From the NCBI GenBank assembly GCA_965277415.1, contig CBDICS010000070.1:1-64000 (forward strand): a DNA stretch of 64,000 nucleotides, written 5' to 3'. The DNA is from JAHDHW01 sp965277415 (GTDB taxonomy: Bacteria; Bacteroidota; Bacteroidia; Chitinophagales; Saprospiraceae). Below are positions 28,190 to 35,442 of this stretch, piece by piece. Within the stretch, counting starts at the first letter, position 1; the number at the start of each line of letters is the position of its first letter. A model generated the notes under the pieces. The model made no database searches, was not told where the DNA came from, and worked only from the letters and a program-made list of their open reading frames with translations. Position numbers and translations under genes: made by a program.

Positions 28190-28867
28190 TTAGCGATCAA
28201 TATTGGCCTGAAAGTATAAAGTTTTGGAATCCAAATCTAAAGCACAAAGATTACCCAAACCGGAACGCTCAAAGCAACATCCAGCATCAATGTCAATCAC
28301 GGGATTCTTATTTAAATCTTTTAGGTGTTGCTTAATGCTGGACACTTCTATCGGCGTGTGTCCATGTATGATAATGCGATCGCCCAGCCAACTTCGATTA
28401 ATTTCAGTATACCAATTTCGGCTCCATAGCATAGCAGTAGAATCTTCTAAAGGATTATTTAAAGTGAAATTTAATCCAGCATGTACAAGAATAAATCCAT
28501 CAATTTCCTGATGATGAATTAGGTTTTGTAACCAATCAATATATTCCTTTGGGATTTTGCTTAAATCATCAATATCAAAACTTTCTACAGTATTCGATCC
28601 ACCATGCATCAACCAATGCCTTTGTTTTTTTAAACTGCCTAAAGCATCCAACATCATCTGTTCATGATTGCCTTTTAAGCAGATGACTTTAAATCCACTT
28701 GATTGTAATTTCCAAATATGATCAATGACGCCTTTACTATCGGGGCCTCGATCAATATAATCTCCTAATAAATACAAGATGTCTTCTTTAGAAAATTGAA
28801 TCTGCTGAAGTAATGCTTTGAATGTTTTAACACAACCGTGTATATCTGATATGGCGAACCTTTTCAT
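28190..28867 (-). CDS. Calcineurin-like (PPP family) metallophosphatase
   Basis: About 225 residues from the start MKRFAISDIHG; a longer frame begins 57 bases upstream but its first 19 residues look non-coding. Metal-binding motifs are complete: SDIHGC, GDYIDRGPDS, GNHEQMM, and HAGL and HGHTP later. This is the protein serine/threonine phosphatase / ApaH-like branch, which may act on phosphoproteins or dinucleoside polyphosphates. It is transcribed away from the tRNA-mimic region. Involvement in RNA end processing is possible but unsupported. Confidence 0.85.
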   Translation of the reverse strand: MKRFAISDIHGCVKTFKALLQQIQFSKEDILYLLGDYIDRGPDSKGVIDHIWKLQSSGFKVICLKGNHEQMMLDALGSLKKQRHWLMHGGSNTVESFDIDDLSKIPKEYIDWLQNLIHHQEIDGFILVHAGLNFTLNNPLEDSTAMLWSRNWYTEINRSWLGDRIIIHGHTPIEVSSIKQHLKDLNKNPVIDIDAGCCFERSGLGNLCALDLDSKTLYFQANIDR

Positions 28868-29066
28868 AGATTTATTAATCAACCTTTTATTTTTAATAAA
28901 AAATACAACTCTTATAAGAACCAAGCTTCTGCAAATTAAGCACTATTTTCAATAGGTATTAATATTTGATTAGTACAAATCACGAATAGGCACTATTTAT
29001 ATTATTTTTCTAATCATTGGAACTTCAAAACCTTAATCATAGTTGTATAGTTTTGAAACTATGAAA

Positions 29067-29112
29067 ACTAAAATCTTTCCGGAAGATTTTTAAAATATTG
29101 TACATCGTACAA
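29067..29112. promoter_or_regulatory. Two dyads at the head of the tRNA-mimic region
   Basis: AAAATCTTTCC/GGAAGATTTT (about 29070-29090) is a near-perfect palindrome. TTGTAC-ATC-GTACAA (29098-29112) is a perfect 6+3+6 inverted repeat. They lie between the phosphatase gene and the first tRNA-like unit, where a promoter or operator for the RNAs would be expected. A TAGTTTTG match to the TAnnTTTG promoter element is at 29048-29055, but no well-spaced upstream TTG was found. Confidence 0.35.
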
Positions 29113-29223
29113 AAGAGGATGAATCCAAGTTCGGGCGATTGTAAGTGAGCGTTTCTGTATAGCGCCGCAGTGTGTCACTTCATTGATGTAGACATATACT
29201 GATCTAGGTTCTTGATTGATCTC

Positions 29224-29307
29224 CATTATGCAGTGGGTCGTAGGTTCGATTCCTACTTTGCCTGTTTGGCAAATAACTCAGTTCGGTTAGAGTAACTGCT
29301 CTCAATG
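29224..29307 (+). ncRNA. tRNA-mimic RNA unit 1 (circularly permuted)
   Basis: Elements in order: anticodon-side strand GCAGT (29230-29234), 5-nt variable loop, T-arm GTAGG-TTCGATT-CCTAC (29240-29256), 3' acceptor strand TTTGCC (29257-29262), loop TGTTT, 5' acceptor strand GGCAAA (29268-29273), TA, D-arm ACTC...GAGT with GG in the loop (29276-29293), A, ACTGC (29295-29299). ACTGC pairs perfectly with GCAGT, and CATT (29224-29227) with AATG (29304-29307) extends that stem. The acceptor stem has 6 bp and is closed, with no CCA site, so it is not an ordinary tRNA gene. The permuted order is what is known for YrlA-type Y RNAs. Strand is plus by T-loop sequence. Confidence 0.65.
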
Positions 29308-29383
29308 TGTTGTGGGTTCGATTCCCACCTTCAATTCATTTTTGAAGTAGCTCAATTGGTAGAGCAACTGACATTTAATCAGT
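29304..29383 (+). ncRNA. tRNA-mimic RNA unit 2 (permuted, Lys-like anticodon arm)
   Basis: T-arm GTGGG-TTCGATT-CCCAC (29312-29328), CTTCAA (29329-29334), 7-nt loop, TTGAAG (29342-29347), TA, D-arm GCTC-AATTGGTA-GAGC (29350-29365), then ACTGA-CATTTAA-TCAGT (29367-29383). The last piece is an anticodon arm with TTT at the anticodon position, but the universal T33 is replaced by A. Alternatively AATGTGTT (29304-29311) pairs with AAC-ACATT (29366-29375, TG bulged), giving the same permuted fold as unit 1. AATG is shared with unit 1, so both stems cannot form in one molecule. Confidence 0.6.
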
Positions 29384-29387
29384 TGAA

Positions 29388-29539
29388 CTGGATATGATTC
29401 CAGTATCAAGAGGTGAACGACTCTTTAAAATTGTTCGACTTGCAAGATTTAAGAAAAGGTCTCTATATGTAGATATGTCTGCTAGTAGAATTTGTTGAAA
29501 GCCAGCGTGCATTAGGATACCGCAAGTGGATGCTTTTTT
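29388..29539 (+). ncRNA. Remainder of the ORF-free region before slipin, with possible terminator
   Basis: Immediately after unit 2 is a degenerate T-arm-like hairpin (CTGGA...TCCAG, 29388-29403). At 29509-29539 GCAT...CCGC-AA-GTGG-ATGC is followed by TTTTTT, a weak candidate terminator for the upstream RNAs. A 65-codon frame starting in this hairpin (29530) has no support as a gene. Confidence 0.35.
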
Positions 29540-29797
29540 GCTCTTTATCCGATAAGTCTATTGAGGTAGTTTGGTTTGAAAAAACGGAAACTAAAACAAA
29601 TGATTTAAGTGTAAAAACCAAAAGTGTAAAAACTAGCTCAATGATTCACCCGTTTTTGATGAATGATCTTTTCTTGAATTTTGTTTTTAGAGAATGCAAT
29701 GAATTTAGGCTTCGAATCGAAAATTGACAATTTTTGAATTGAATGCTATTCCTCAACATGTTTTTATATATCTAATTTTATTTATAATATTTTTATC

Positions 29798-30898
29798 ATG
29801 CAACGACTTAGAGTAAAAGCTTATGAAGTAGCACTAGTTTTCAAAATGGGTGCATTAGAGCGTATCCTTACCACAGGAAAATATTGGATAACCTGGGGGT
29901 ATAATGTGGAATGTTATCAGATGACAAAACCTTTTCATCCGAAACAAAATTTAGATATCCTTTTGAAGAATGATCAACTTTATTCTATGCTGGAAATTAT
30001 AGAAATTAAAGATCATGAACTGGGGCTTCAATATGTAAATGGAAATTTTGATAAACCATTGGGACCAGGGAAGTATGCTTTTTGGAAAGGTGCGATAAAT
30101 TATTCATTTGAAATTTATGATTTGAATGATAATATGGTGCCGGAAAACATTCAACGAAAGGTTTTACATAATAAATTGATTTTACCGTTTTTAAAAGTAT
30201 ATGTTGTAGAGTCATACGAGAAAGGATTATTGTTTATTAATGGTCAGTTTGATAAACAATTAGAACCTGGGCTATACTATTTTTGGAAAAATGAACGCGC
30301 TATTTCTGTGTTGAAAACAGATCTACGAAAACAAATGCTAGAAGTAAGCGGTCAGGAATTATTGACAAAAGATAAGGCGGGTGTTCGCTTAAACTTCTAT
30401 GCGAATTATCAGCTTGTTCATATTGAAAAAGCAATTATCGAAACAAAAGATTTTGCAAAACAATTATACATTCAATTGCAACTGGCATTAAGGGCATATG
30501 TAGGAACACAAACACTTGATTCTCTGCTTGCAAATAAAGAGGCAATTGCACCATTTGTATTAGAGCAAATTAGTAATAAGGTTGAAGAAATGGGTCTTGA
30601 AATTTTATCCGCAGGTATTCGCGATATAATTTTACCTGGTGAAGTAAAAGAAATTATGAACCAAGTATTGATTGCTGAAAAGAAAGCTCAAGCTAATGTG
30701 ATTATGCGAAGAGAGGAAACGGCTTCTACTCGAAGCTTGTTGAATACCGCTAAATTGATGGAAGACAATGATATGCTTTATCGCCTGAAAGAAATGGAGT
30801 TTATTGAAAAAATTGCAGATAATATTGAAACCATTAGCCTTAGCGGAGGAAGTGTAGTCGAAGAATTGAAAGGACTCTTTGGTCGAAAAATTAATTGA
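29798..30898 (+). CDS. Bilobed slipin (SPFH/band-7 family) of the RNA-repair type
   Basis: 366 residues. Three N-terminal repeats of the pattern x-GLx-F-x-G-x-F-x-L-x-PG-x-Y-x-FW (about 9-33, 74-97, 142-165) precede an SPFH domain with a helical C-terminal tail. No obvious transmembrane helix is seen. Slipins of this two-lobed kind are known neighbours of bacterial RNA-repair genes (RtcB, Rsr and tRNA-like RNAs in proteobacteria). Here the gene follows the tRNA-mimic RNAs on the same strand and converges on the HD-Pnk gene. Its biochemical role in repair is not known. Confidence 0.85.
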   Translation: MQRLRVKAYEVALVFKMGALERILTTGKYWITWGYNVECYQMTKPFHPKQNLDILLKNDQLYSMLEIIEIKDHELGLQYVNGNFDKPLGPGKYAFWKGAINYSFEIYDLNDNMVPENIQRKVLHNKLILPFLKVYVVESYEKGLLFINGQFDKQLEPGLYYFWKNERAISVLKTDLRKQMLEVSGQELLTKDKAGVRLNFYANYQLVHIEKAIIETKDFAKQLYIQLQLALRAYVGTQTLDSLLANKEAIAPFVLEQISNKVEEMGLEILSAGIRDIILPGEVKEIMNQVLIAEKKAQANVIMRREETASTRSLLNTAKLMEDNDMLYRLKEMEFIEKIADNIETISLSGGSVVEELKGLFGRKIN

Positions 30899-30942
30899 TC
30901 TTTATTCAGTTTTATTACTTGATAAGTAATCACTTTACTTTT

Positions 30943-30974
30943 GTGGGACGCTGTATTTAAAAGCAGCGTCCCAC
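30943..30974. terminator. Bidirectional terminator between slipin and HD-Pnk
   Basis: GTGGGACGCTG (30943-30953) and CAGCGTCCCAC (30964-30974) form a perfect 11-bp stem with a 10-nt loop at a convergent gene pair. The minus-strand side is followed by AAAAGT, so the T-run is weak. Confidence 0.75.
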
Positions 30975-30989
30975 TAAGCAAAGTGTTTA

Positions 30990-32093
30990 TCATACTAACC
31001 ATTCCACGACTGATGCTTCCCAAGGTGCTGGTGGTTCTAATTTTCGGATCATTTTTAATAAGACCTTTAGTGGAACTGGATTGTTCCGATTTTTATTCTG
31101 ACTCATTAACCTTTCGAAAGGCACTTCAATATAAATCACTTTTGTTTTTGCACCGTAAGTTTGAAAAAGGTCAATTAATTGTAAACGCATATTTTGTGTG
31201 ATATTAGTAGCATTCCAAATAAAAGATCTTTTTTTTCGGAGATATGATTTAGCTAATGCTTTAGCAGTTTGGATCATTTGCCCATTACCCTTTTTATCTT
31301 TTGGACCTATTTTATGCTTTCTTCTAAGCGCATCAATAGACACAACTGGCCAATCTGGATAATTCTTTTTTATAAAATAATCCTTGCCTGAACCCGGTAA
31401 TGCAGAAAGTAAAATTACTTCAAAGCAATTTGCTTCAAATGGAATATAGGTCGGAGTAATATCTGGTTTTGAAAAATATTGATATCGACCGAATTCAGAA
31501 CCAAAAACCTTGGCTTGATCAAAACAACCTTGTTCTAAAGCTAACTCTTTGAATAATTCCAATTGATATAGGAGTTGACCTTGATCATCACAGACTCTAC
31601 CTATAGCATCTGCCTTCGCCAAAATATAAAGTAAAGCAATATTAACTTCTAGGCTTGCTTTGAAAAGTGATTTTAAAGGTTCTGGTTTTTCAAAAATCCA
31701 TAGTGGCAATCCATGATAACGAACAAGTTTAGCGATTTGCTCCTTTATTACAAAAGGTGTTTTGTATGCTTGATAAAGCAAAGATCTACTGGTATATGCT
31801 CCTTTTTTTGCATGACCTTTTGAAGAGATTCGACCATCCGGTTCATGTACTGTTGTTGACCGCTTTTCTATATCATGCATTAAAGCTGCGGCAAAAAGTA
31901 TTTCTTGCTCTTTCTGTTCCAAATATTGATATTCTGAAAGCTCTAGTAAAGTCTCCATTACCATACGTGTATGAATAGCGACATTCCCTTCTTGATGGTA
32001 AATAGCATCTTGAGGAACGTTCTCCATATCTCGAATCCAATCAAATGTATTGTAGATCGAACTCCAATTTTTATTTTCTATTATTTGCCACAT
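30990..32093 (-). CDS. HD-Pnk: 2',3'-phosphoesterase (HD) fused to 5'-OH polynucleotide kinase
   Basis: About 367 residues. The N-terminal HD domain shows H33, H41, MHDIEK (H73-D74) and GHAKKGA; the C-terminal kinase has the P-loop ALPGSGKD (about 231-238), SIDALRRKH and an arginine-rich lid. The same domain order is known from the characterised Runella slithyformis HD-Pnk, which removes 2',3'-cyclic or 2'/3' phosphates and phosphorylates 5'-OH ends. The start ATG at 32093 overlaps the ligase gene by 13 bases (…AAATCATGTGGCAAATAA), suggesting coupled translation. A start at 32126 is possible but less likely. Confidence 0.9.
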   Translation of the reverse strand: MWQIIENKNWSSIYNTFDWIRDMENVPQDAIYHQEGNVAIHTRMVMETLLELSEYQYLEQKEQEILFAAALMHDIEKRSTTVHEPDGRISSKGHAKKGAYTSRSLLYQAYKTPFVIKEQIAKLVRYHGLPLWIFEKPEPLKSLFKASLEVNIALLYILAKADAIGRVCDDQGQLLYQLELFKELALEQGCFDQAKVFGSEFGRYQYFSKPDITPTYIPFEANCFEVILLSALPGSGKDYFIKKNYPDWPVVSIDALRRKHKIGPKDKKGNGQMIQTAKALAKSYLRKKRSFIWNATNITQNMRLQLIDLFQTYGAKTKVIYIEVPFERLMSQNKNRNNPVPLKVLLKMIRKLEPPAPWEASVVEWLV

Positions 32094-32779
32094 GATTTTT
32101 CCCATTTTAGAAGTGCTCGTTTCCAATTTTTAGTCCAATGCTGATCTGTTTTGACATGATCTTTTCGGACGTATTTGAAAACATTCTGTTTAAATGCTGT
32201 AACTGGATAAGCATCAATATTTCTACTGACAATACCTTCCATATTACATGGTTCAGAAGTGTGAACATCTACAGATTTAAACATACTCTCCCGTGAAACA
32301 ATATTGAGGAATTCCGCTTCAAATTTAGATGGATTACCTGTTGGGTTTATTGCCAATTCAGGTACAATATTAAAATCCAAAAGTGCTGCATAAAATTGTA
32401 CTTCTTCCCAAGATAACCACATATCCAAGTACCGAATAGCAAAAACATAAAAATGAGTTTCGATTTCCAGATACTTAATGGAATGAATAGCGTAAAGATT
32501 TTCCCCAAAAAATTCTAAATCTCCAAGATCATTTTTTATTAACTCCCACCGTTCTTTGAGATAGTTAGCCCAAGGATGCCTAGTCGGAGCAGCATGCGAT
32601 CTGGCGAAAACACCATATTGATTAAGACAGGAATTTTCACCATCTAATTTTTCAGTATGTACAAGAGTTTTGATTATTGATAGATCATCCCAATAATTAT
32701 GATTAATCCGATCATCGCTACTTGTACCAGGTGAAAAGGGATAGTGAAAAGTCCGTCCGTATTTACGAGACTGACTCAT
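32081..32779 (-). CDS. ATP-dependent RNA ligase (Rnl2-like)
   Basis: 232 residues from MSQSRKYGRT; a longer frame starting at 32824 adds an implausible N-terminus. Nucleotidyltransferase motifs are complete: motif I EKLDGEN with Lys44 as AMP acceptor, FARSH (Ia), EFFGENLYAIHS (III, 89-100), VFAIRY (IIIa), EGIVSR (IV, 181-186) and FKYVRK (V, 201-206). It seals 5'-phosphate to 3'-OH ends, exactly the ends HD-Pnk makes, and the two genes overlap in one operon. A 7-bp hairpin lies in its leader. Confidence 0.88.
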   Translation of the reverse strand: MSQSRKYGRTFHYPFSPGTSSDDRINHNYWDDLSIIKTLVHTEKLDGENSCLNQYGVFARSHAAPTRHPWANYLKERWELIKNDLGDLEFFGENLYAIHSIKYLEIETHFYVFAIRYLDMWLSWEEVQFYAALLDFNIVPELAINPTGNPSKFEAEFLNIVSRESMFKSVDVHTSEPCNMEGIVSRNIDAYPVTAFKQNVFKYVRKDHVKTDQHWTKNWKRALLKWEKSCGK

Positions 32780-32809
32780 TAGTTTAAATTTAAAGATATA
32801 AACGAAATA

Positions 32810-32827
32810 GTATTGCGAAAGCAATAC
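32810..32827 (-). promoter_or_regulatory. Leader hairpin of the RNA-ligase/HD-Pnk operon
   Basis: GTATTGC (32810-32816) and GCAATAC (32821-32827) form a perfect 7-bp stem around a tetraloop, 31 bases before the ligase start codon. It is too far from a T-run to be a terminator for this operon and could be an operator or RNA regulatory hairpin. Confidence 0.4.
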
Positions 32828-32946
32828 GGTTTTAAAAAAATGATAAGAGATGTGGTATTACATGATTTCTAGATTTCCATGTTGGGAATGGATAGTAAAC
32901 TAATTGAAAAAGAGAAAAGTTCCATACTATGTTTTTAGAGAGGCAC

Positions 32947-33378
32947 TTAATTTCTCCCTTCGTATTCCAGAATTGTTTGTTTTAAGGTTTCAGGAACGTC
33001 TACTTTACATTTTTTTAAGTAATTATAGCAGACAATTCTTTGTTCAGAGATAGCGACCAATCGTTGGTGTTTTTCACTAAAAAAGTGCGTTTCAATAATA
33101 AAACGGTCTTTTTCAAAATGTTTTAAGCGAGTGCCTAAATGAACCGTATCAGGATATACTACAGGGATAATATATTTGCAGTCTTGCCAGCCAAGTATAA
33201 TACCATTGCCCTCATCATCTGGAACAACAGGTATTTGAAGTGTTTCAAAATAATCAAACCGAGCAGTTTCTGACCATCGTAGATATAAGACATTATTGAC
33301 ATGCCGGGCAGCATCCATTTCGCCCCAGCGAACCTTAATACTTGTAATAACAGGAAAGGCTTTGAGTAATGCTTTCAT
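32947..33378 (-). CDS. Acyl-CoA thioesterase, hotdog fold (YbgC/4HBT type)
   Basis: 143 residues. The signature VRWGEMDAARHVNNVLYLRW near residues 18-37 has the catalytic aspartate region of the 4-hydroxybenzoyl-CoA thioesterase family. It hydrolyses acyl-CoA thioesters; chain specificity is unknown. It lies 48 bases downstream of the McrB-like gene on the same strand, and the ligase operon follows 168 bases later. Confidence 0.9.
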   Translation of the reverse strand: MKALLKAFPVITSIKVRWGEMDAARHVNNVLYLRWSETARFDYFETLQIPVVPDDEGNGIILGWQDCKYIIPVVYPDTVHLGTRLKHFEKDRFIIETHFFSEKHQRLVAISEQRIVCYNYLKKCKVDVPETLKQTILEYEGRN

Positions 33379-33426
33379 AATAAAATTTATTTATGTCTTG
33401 TTCCCTTAAGGGTAATTATTGATGCT

Positions 33427-34110
33427 TTATACATTACCACAGAAAGTGTAAAAGTCATGGACGATCAATTTACTGATTTCCTTATAAAACCGATCTGTAG
33501 GTAGACGTTTACGATACAGCTCAATAAGTTCTTCATCCTTTTTTATAAAAGTATATAAGATCTTTGTCAATTTAAAAAAACGTTGCAGATTATATGGGTC
33601 AGGTAAATCTTGAATACCTAATTGTTTTAAAGTATTGATGAATGGCTGGTACTCAAAAAAAGTATAGCTTGTTGGGAATTGAAAGGTTAAATAGAGTAGA
33701 ATCATCTCATTGTCATCATGATGATGATTGTTCTCAATAGTCGTTCTTTTTTGGCGTTTAAACTCTTGTAACATTTCTTCACAACCAAATTTGAACATAG
33801 AAATTCTTACTTCTATGTCTTGATCTTGATCAAAAAGATTTCTGAATATTCTTCGTGCAAAATCAGGCTCTAATTCAATTAATTGAAGCATCATTTCCTT
33901 TGGACGCCAGGTTTCTCGTTTCCAGAGTCTTTGTGTTTTTGTACTTTGAAGGCTTTGATTGTACATCTTTCCAAAATCCGGTTCATCAATATTCCAATTT
34001 GCTTGAAAATGACTCAAGGCTTCCCATTTATAATGGTGCTTCAAATCTCGGTCTTTTTTTATAAAGGATTTAAATGCTTGAATTTTAGCTTGTAACTTTT
34101 TCACTTCCAT
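33427..34110 (-). CDS. Orphan protein resembling the N-terminal region of McrB-family AAA proteins
   Basis: 227 residues, lysine-, tyrosine- and aromatic-rich, mostly helical. Words such as HYKWEALSHFQANW, LWKRETWRPKEMML and IENNHHHDDNEMI resemble, from memory, the N-terminal part of Bacteroidota McrB-like ATPases of about 700 residues. No AAA domain follows: the frame ends at TAA and the thioesterase gene starts 48 bases further on. It may be a free-standing recognition domain or a gene remnant. Assignment uncertain. Confidence 0.5.
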   Translation of the reverse strand: MEVKKLQAKIQAFKSFIKKDRDLKHHYKWEALSHFQANWNIDEPDFGKMYNQSLQSTKTQRLWKRETWRPKEMMLQLIELEPDFARRIFRNLFDQDQDIEVRISMFKFGCEEMLQEFKRQKRTTIENNHHHDDNEMILLYLTFQFPTSYTFFEYQPFINTLKQLGIQDLPDPYNLQRFFKLTKILYTFIKKDEELIELYRKRLPTDRFYKEISKLIVHDFYTFCGNV

Positions 34111-34304
34111 TTCACAATGATAATAATGGTCTTTACGATTTCCAAATTTTAAGAAACTCTTATGTGAATTGGATACTACTTCAGTCTTACCAGATTTAAA
34201 TACTGGGTCAGGTACTGGTTTATATCATTTTGAGGTTGACCCAATTCTTGCAAAAGGCTATGGTGTCCAAACTGGCGCACTCCGCGAGTATGGAATTTAA
34301 TTTT

Positions 34305-34503
34305 CCCCAAGCCTTACTTTGCATGGCAATCGCAAGCTTATCTATCAAATATGAATTGAGTGAAAATAAATGATTAAAATTTTTGAAGCTTGCCCAAAGT
34401 AGCCACTCACAAGCGAAGCGATCACCAAATCACACAGTCCATAGGACTGATCACTACAACACCAGTTTAAAATATCGTTCTTGCAATCCCCAAGCCTTAT
34501 TTT
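34305..34503. repeat. Intergenic element, GATCGCTTCGCTTGTGA family, flanked by a 16-base direct repeat
   Basis: The element (34322-34489) starts CATGGCAATCGCAAG and is the reverse complement of the copy at 48800-49024, except that one internal module is single here and doubled there. It is flanked by CCCCAAGCCTTACTTT (34305-34320) and CCCCAAGCCTTATTTT (34488-34503), 15 of 16 bases identical, resembling a target-site duplication. The right flank contains the SDR stop codon. Confidence 0.75.
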
Positions 34504-35210
34504 GTCGGCGGTGTACTAGGTCGAATCTCAATTTTACTAGGGAGCGACCTGGCAGGCATGGTCAATAGATCTACACAAAGTTTTCCAATATCCTCAGGTT
34601 GAATCTTCCATGCATCAGCTTCTGAAGGTTGATGATTATTAAAATAAGTAGCTACTGAACCAGGCATTATCGTCGTTACTTTTACACCTTGATGTCGAAC
34701 ATCAAGCATAACAGCTTGAGTAAAACCAACTAAACCAAATTTACTAGCATTGTAGGCCGCACCGCGTGCAAAAAAGTTGGTACCTGCCAAACTAGCAATT
34801 GTAATCAAATAACCTTTCGACGCGATTAATGCATCTAATGAAGCTTTGGTACTATTAAAGACGCCAGTGAGGTTAATATCCATGACTTCATTCCATTGCT
34901 GATGACTCATTTCTTGAATGGGGGCAAAATGTCCTATCCCAGCGTTTGCGATCATCGCATCTACTTTTCCCCATTTATTTAAGACGGTTTGTACGACATG
35001 TTGTTCATCTTCAAAACTCCGAACGTCAGACGCAATGCCTATGACAGAAGATGAAGGGCCTAAAGCTTGAGCGGCTTTATCTGCGGCATCTTGACTTCGA
35101 CTAGTAATGGCAACTTTCATTCCTTCTGCGAGGCAAGCGGCTGCAATGCCATACCCTATTCCTTTAGAACCACCAGTGATGATGGCAACTTTATCTTTTA
35201 ATGTACTCAT
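34497..35210 (-). CDS. Short-chain dehydrogenase/reductase
   Basis: 237 residues, NAD(P)-binding Rossmann fold: GGSKGIGYGIA at 13-23, NAG near 89, catalytic Ser and YNASK near 152-156. Resembles 3-oxoacyl-ACP reductase (FabG) and acetoacetyl-CoA reductases; the substrate is not predictable. Its stop codon lies in the direct repeat bordering an inserted intergenic element, so the extreme C-terminus may have been altered by the insertion. Confidence 0.88.
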   Translation of the reverse strand: MSTLKDKVAIITGGSKGIGYGIAAACLAEGMKVAITSRSQDAADKAAQALGPSSSVIGIASDVRSFEDEQHVVQTVLNKWGKVDAMIANAGIGHFAPIQEMSHQQWNEVMDINLTGVFNSTKASLDALIASKGYLITIASLAGTNFFARGAAYNASKFGLVGFTQAVMLDVRHQGVKVTTIMPGSVATYFNNHQPSEADAWKIQPEDIGKLCVDLLTMPARSLPSKIEIRPSTPPTK

Positions 35211-35442
35211 ATTTTATTTTTCTTGATTTTTCACGTTCTTTGACAATTCCCATGGACAAGTTATAAATAAGATCAAAAGCGACTAAAGAAAGCCTTGGTC
35301 TTGTTTATGGCTTTGTCTCAAACACGGGATTTGTCTAAGAACCATTTTTCAAAACTAGTTCTTACAAAACCCTTACAAATGTAAATTGTTCAAAAGACGA
35401 AAATATAATTACTTTTGGTAAATTTATGTTTTAGCAGCATTT
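35211..35442. other. Intergenic region upstream of the SDR and M1 peptidase genes
   Basis: No ORF. It contains degenerate members of the TTTGACAAAT ... CTCAAACACGGGATTTGTC palindromic repeat (35311-35337; related words near 35236-35262). Promoters of the divergent SDR and M1 genes must lie here or in the adjoining MITE. Confidence 0.4.

Noticed and set aside
29224..29404. Ordinary tRNA genes (Met-like, Lys-like)
   Set aside because: T- and D-arms are good, but acceptor strands pair in the wrong order, are six bases long and closed by short loops; no standard cloverleaf with 7-bp acceptor can be drawn.
29530..29727. 65-codon frame between the tRNA mimics and slipin
   Set aside because: It starts within a hairpin, has low-complexity Lys/Thr/Ser content and no family likeness.
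28868..29797. Sigma-54 promoter with RtcR-type control
   Set aside because: No TGGC-N8-TTGC spacing was found (only TTGGCAAATAACTC, part of an acceptor stem) and no RtcR gene is present.
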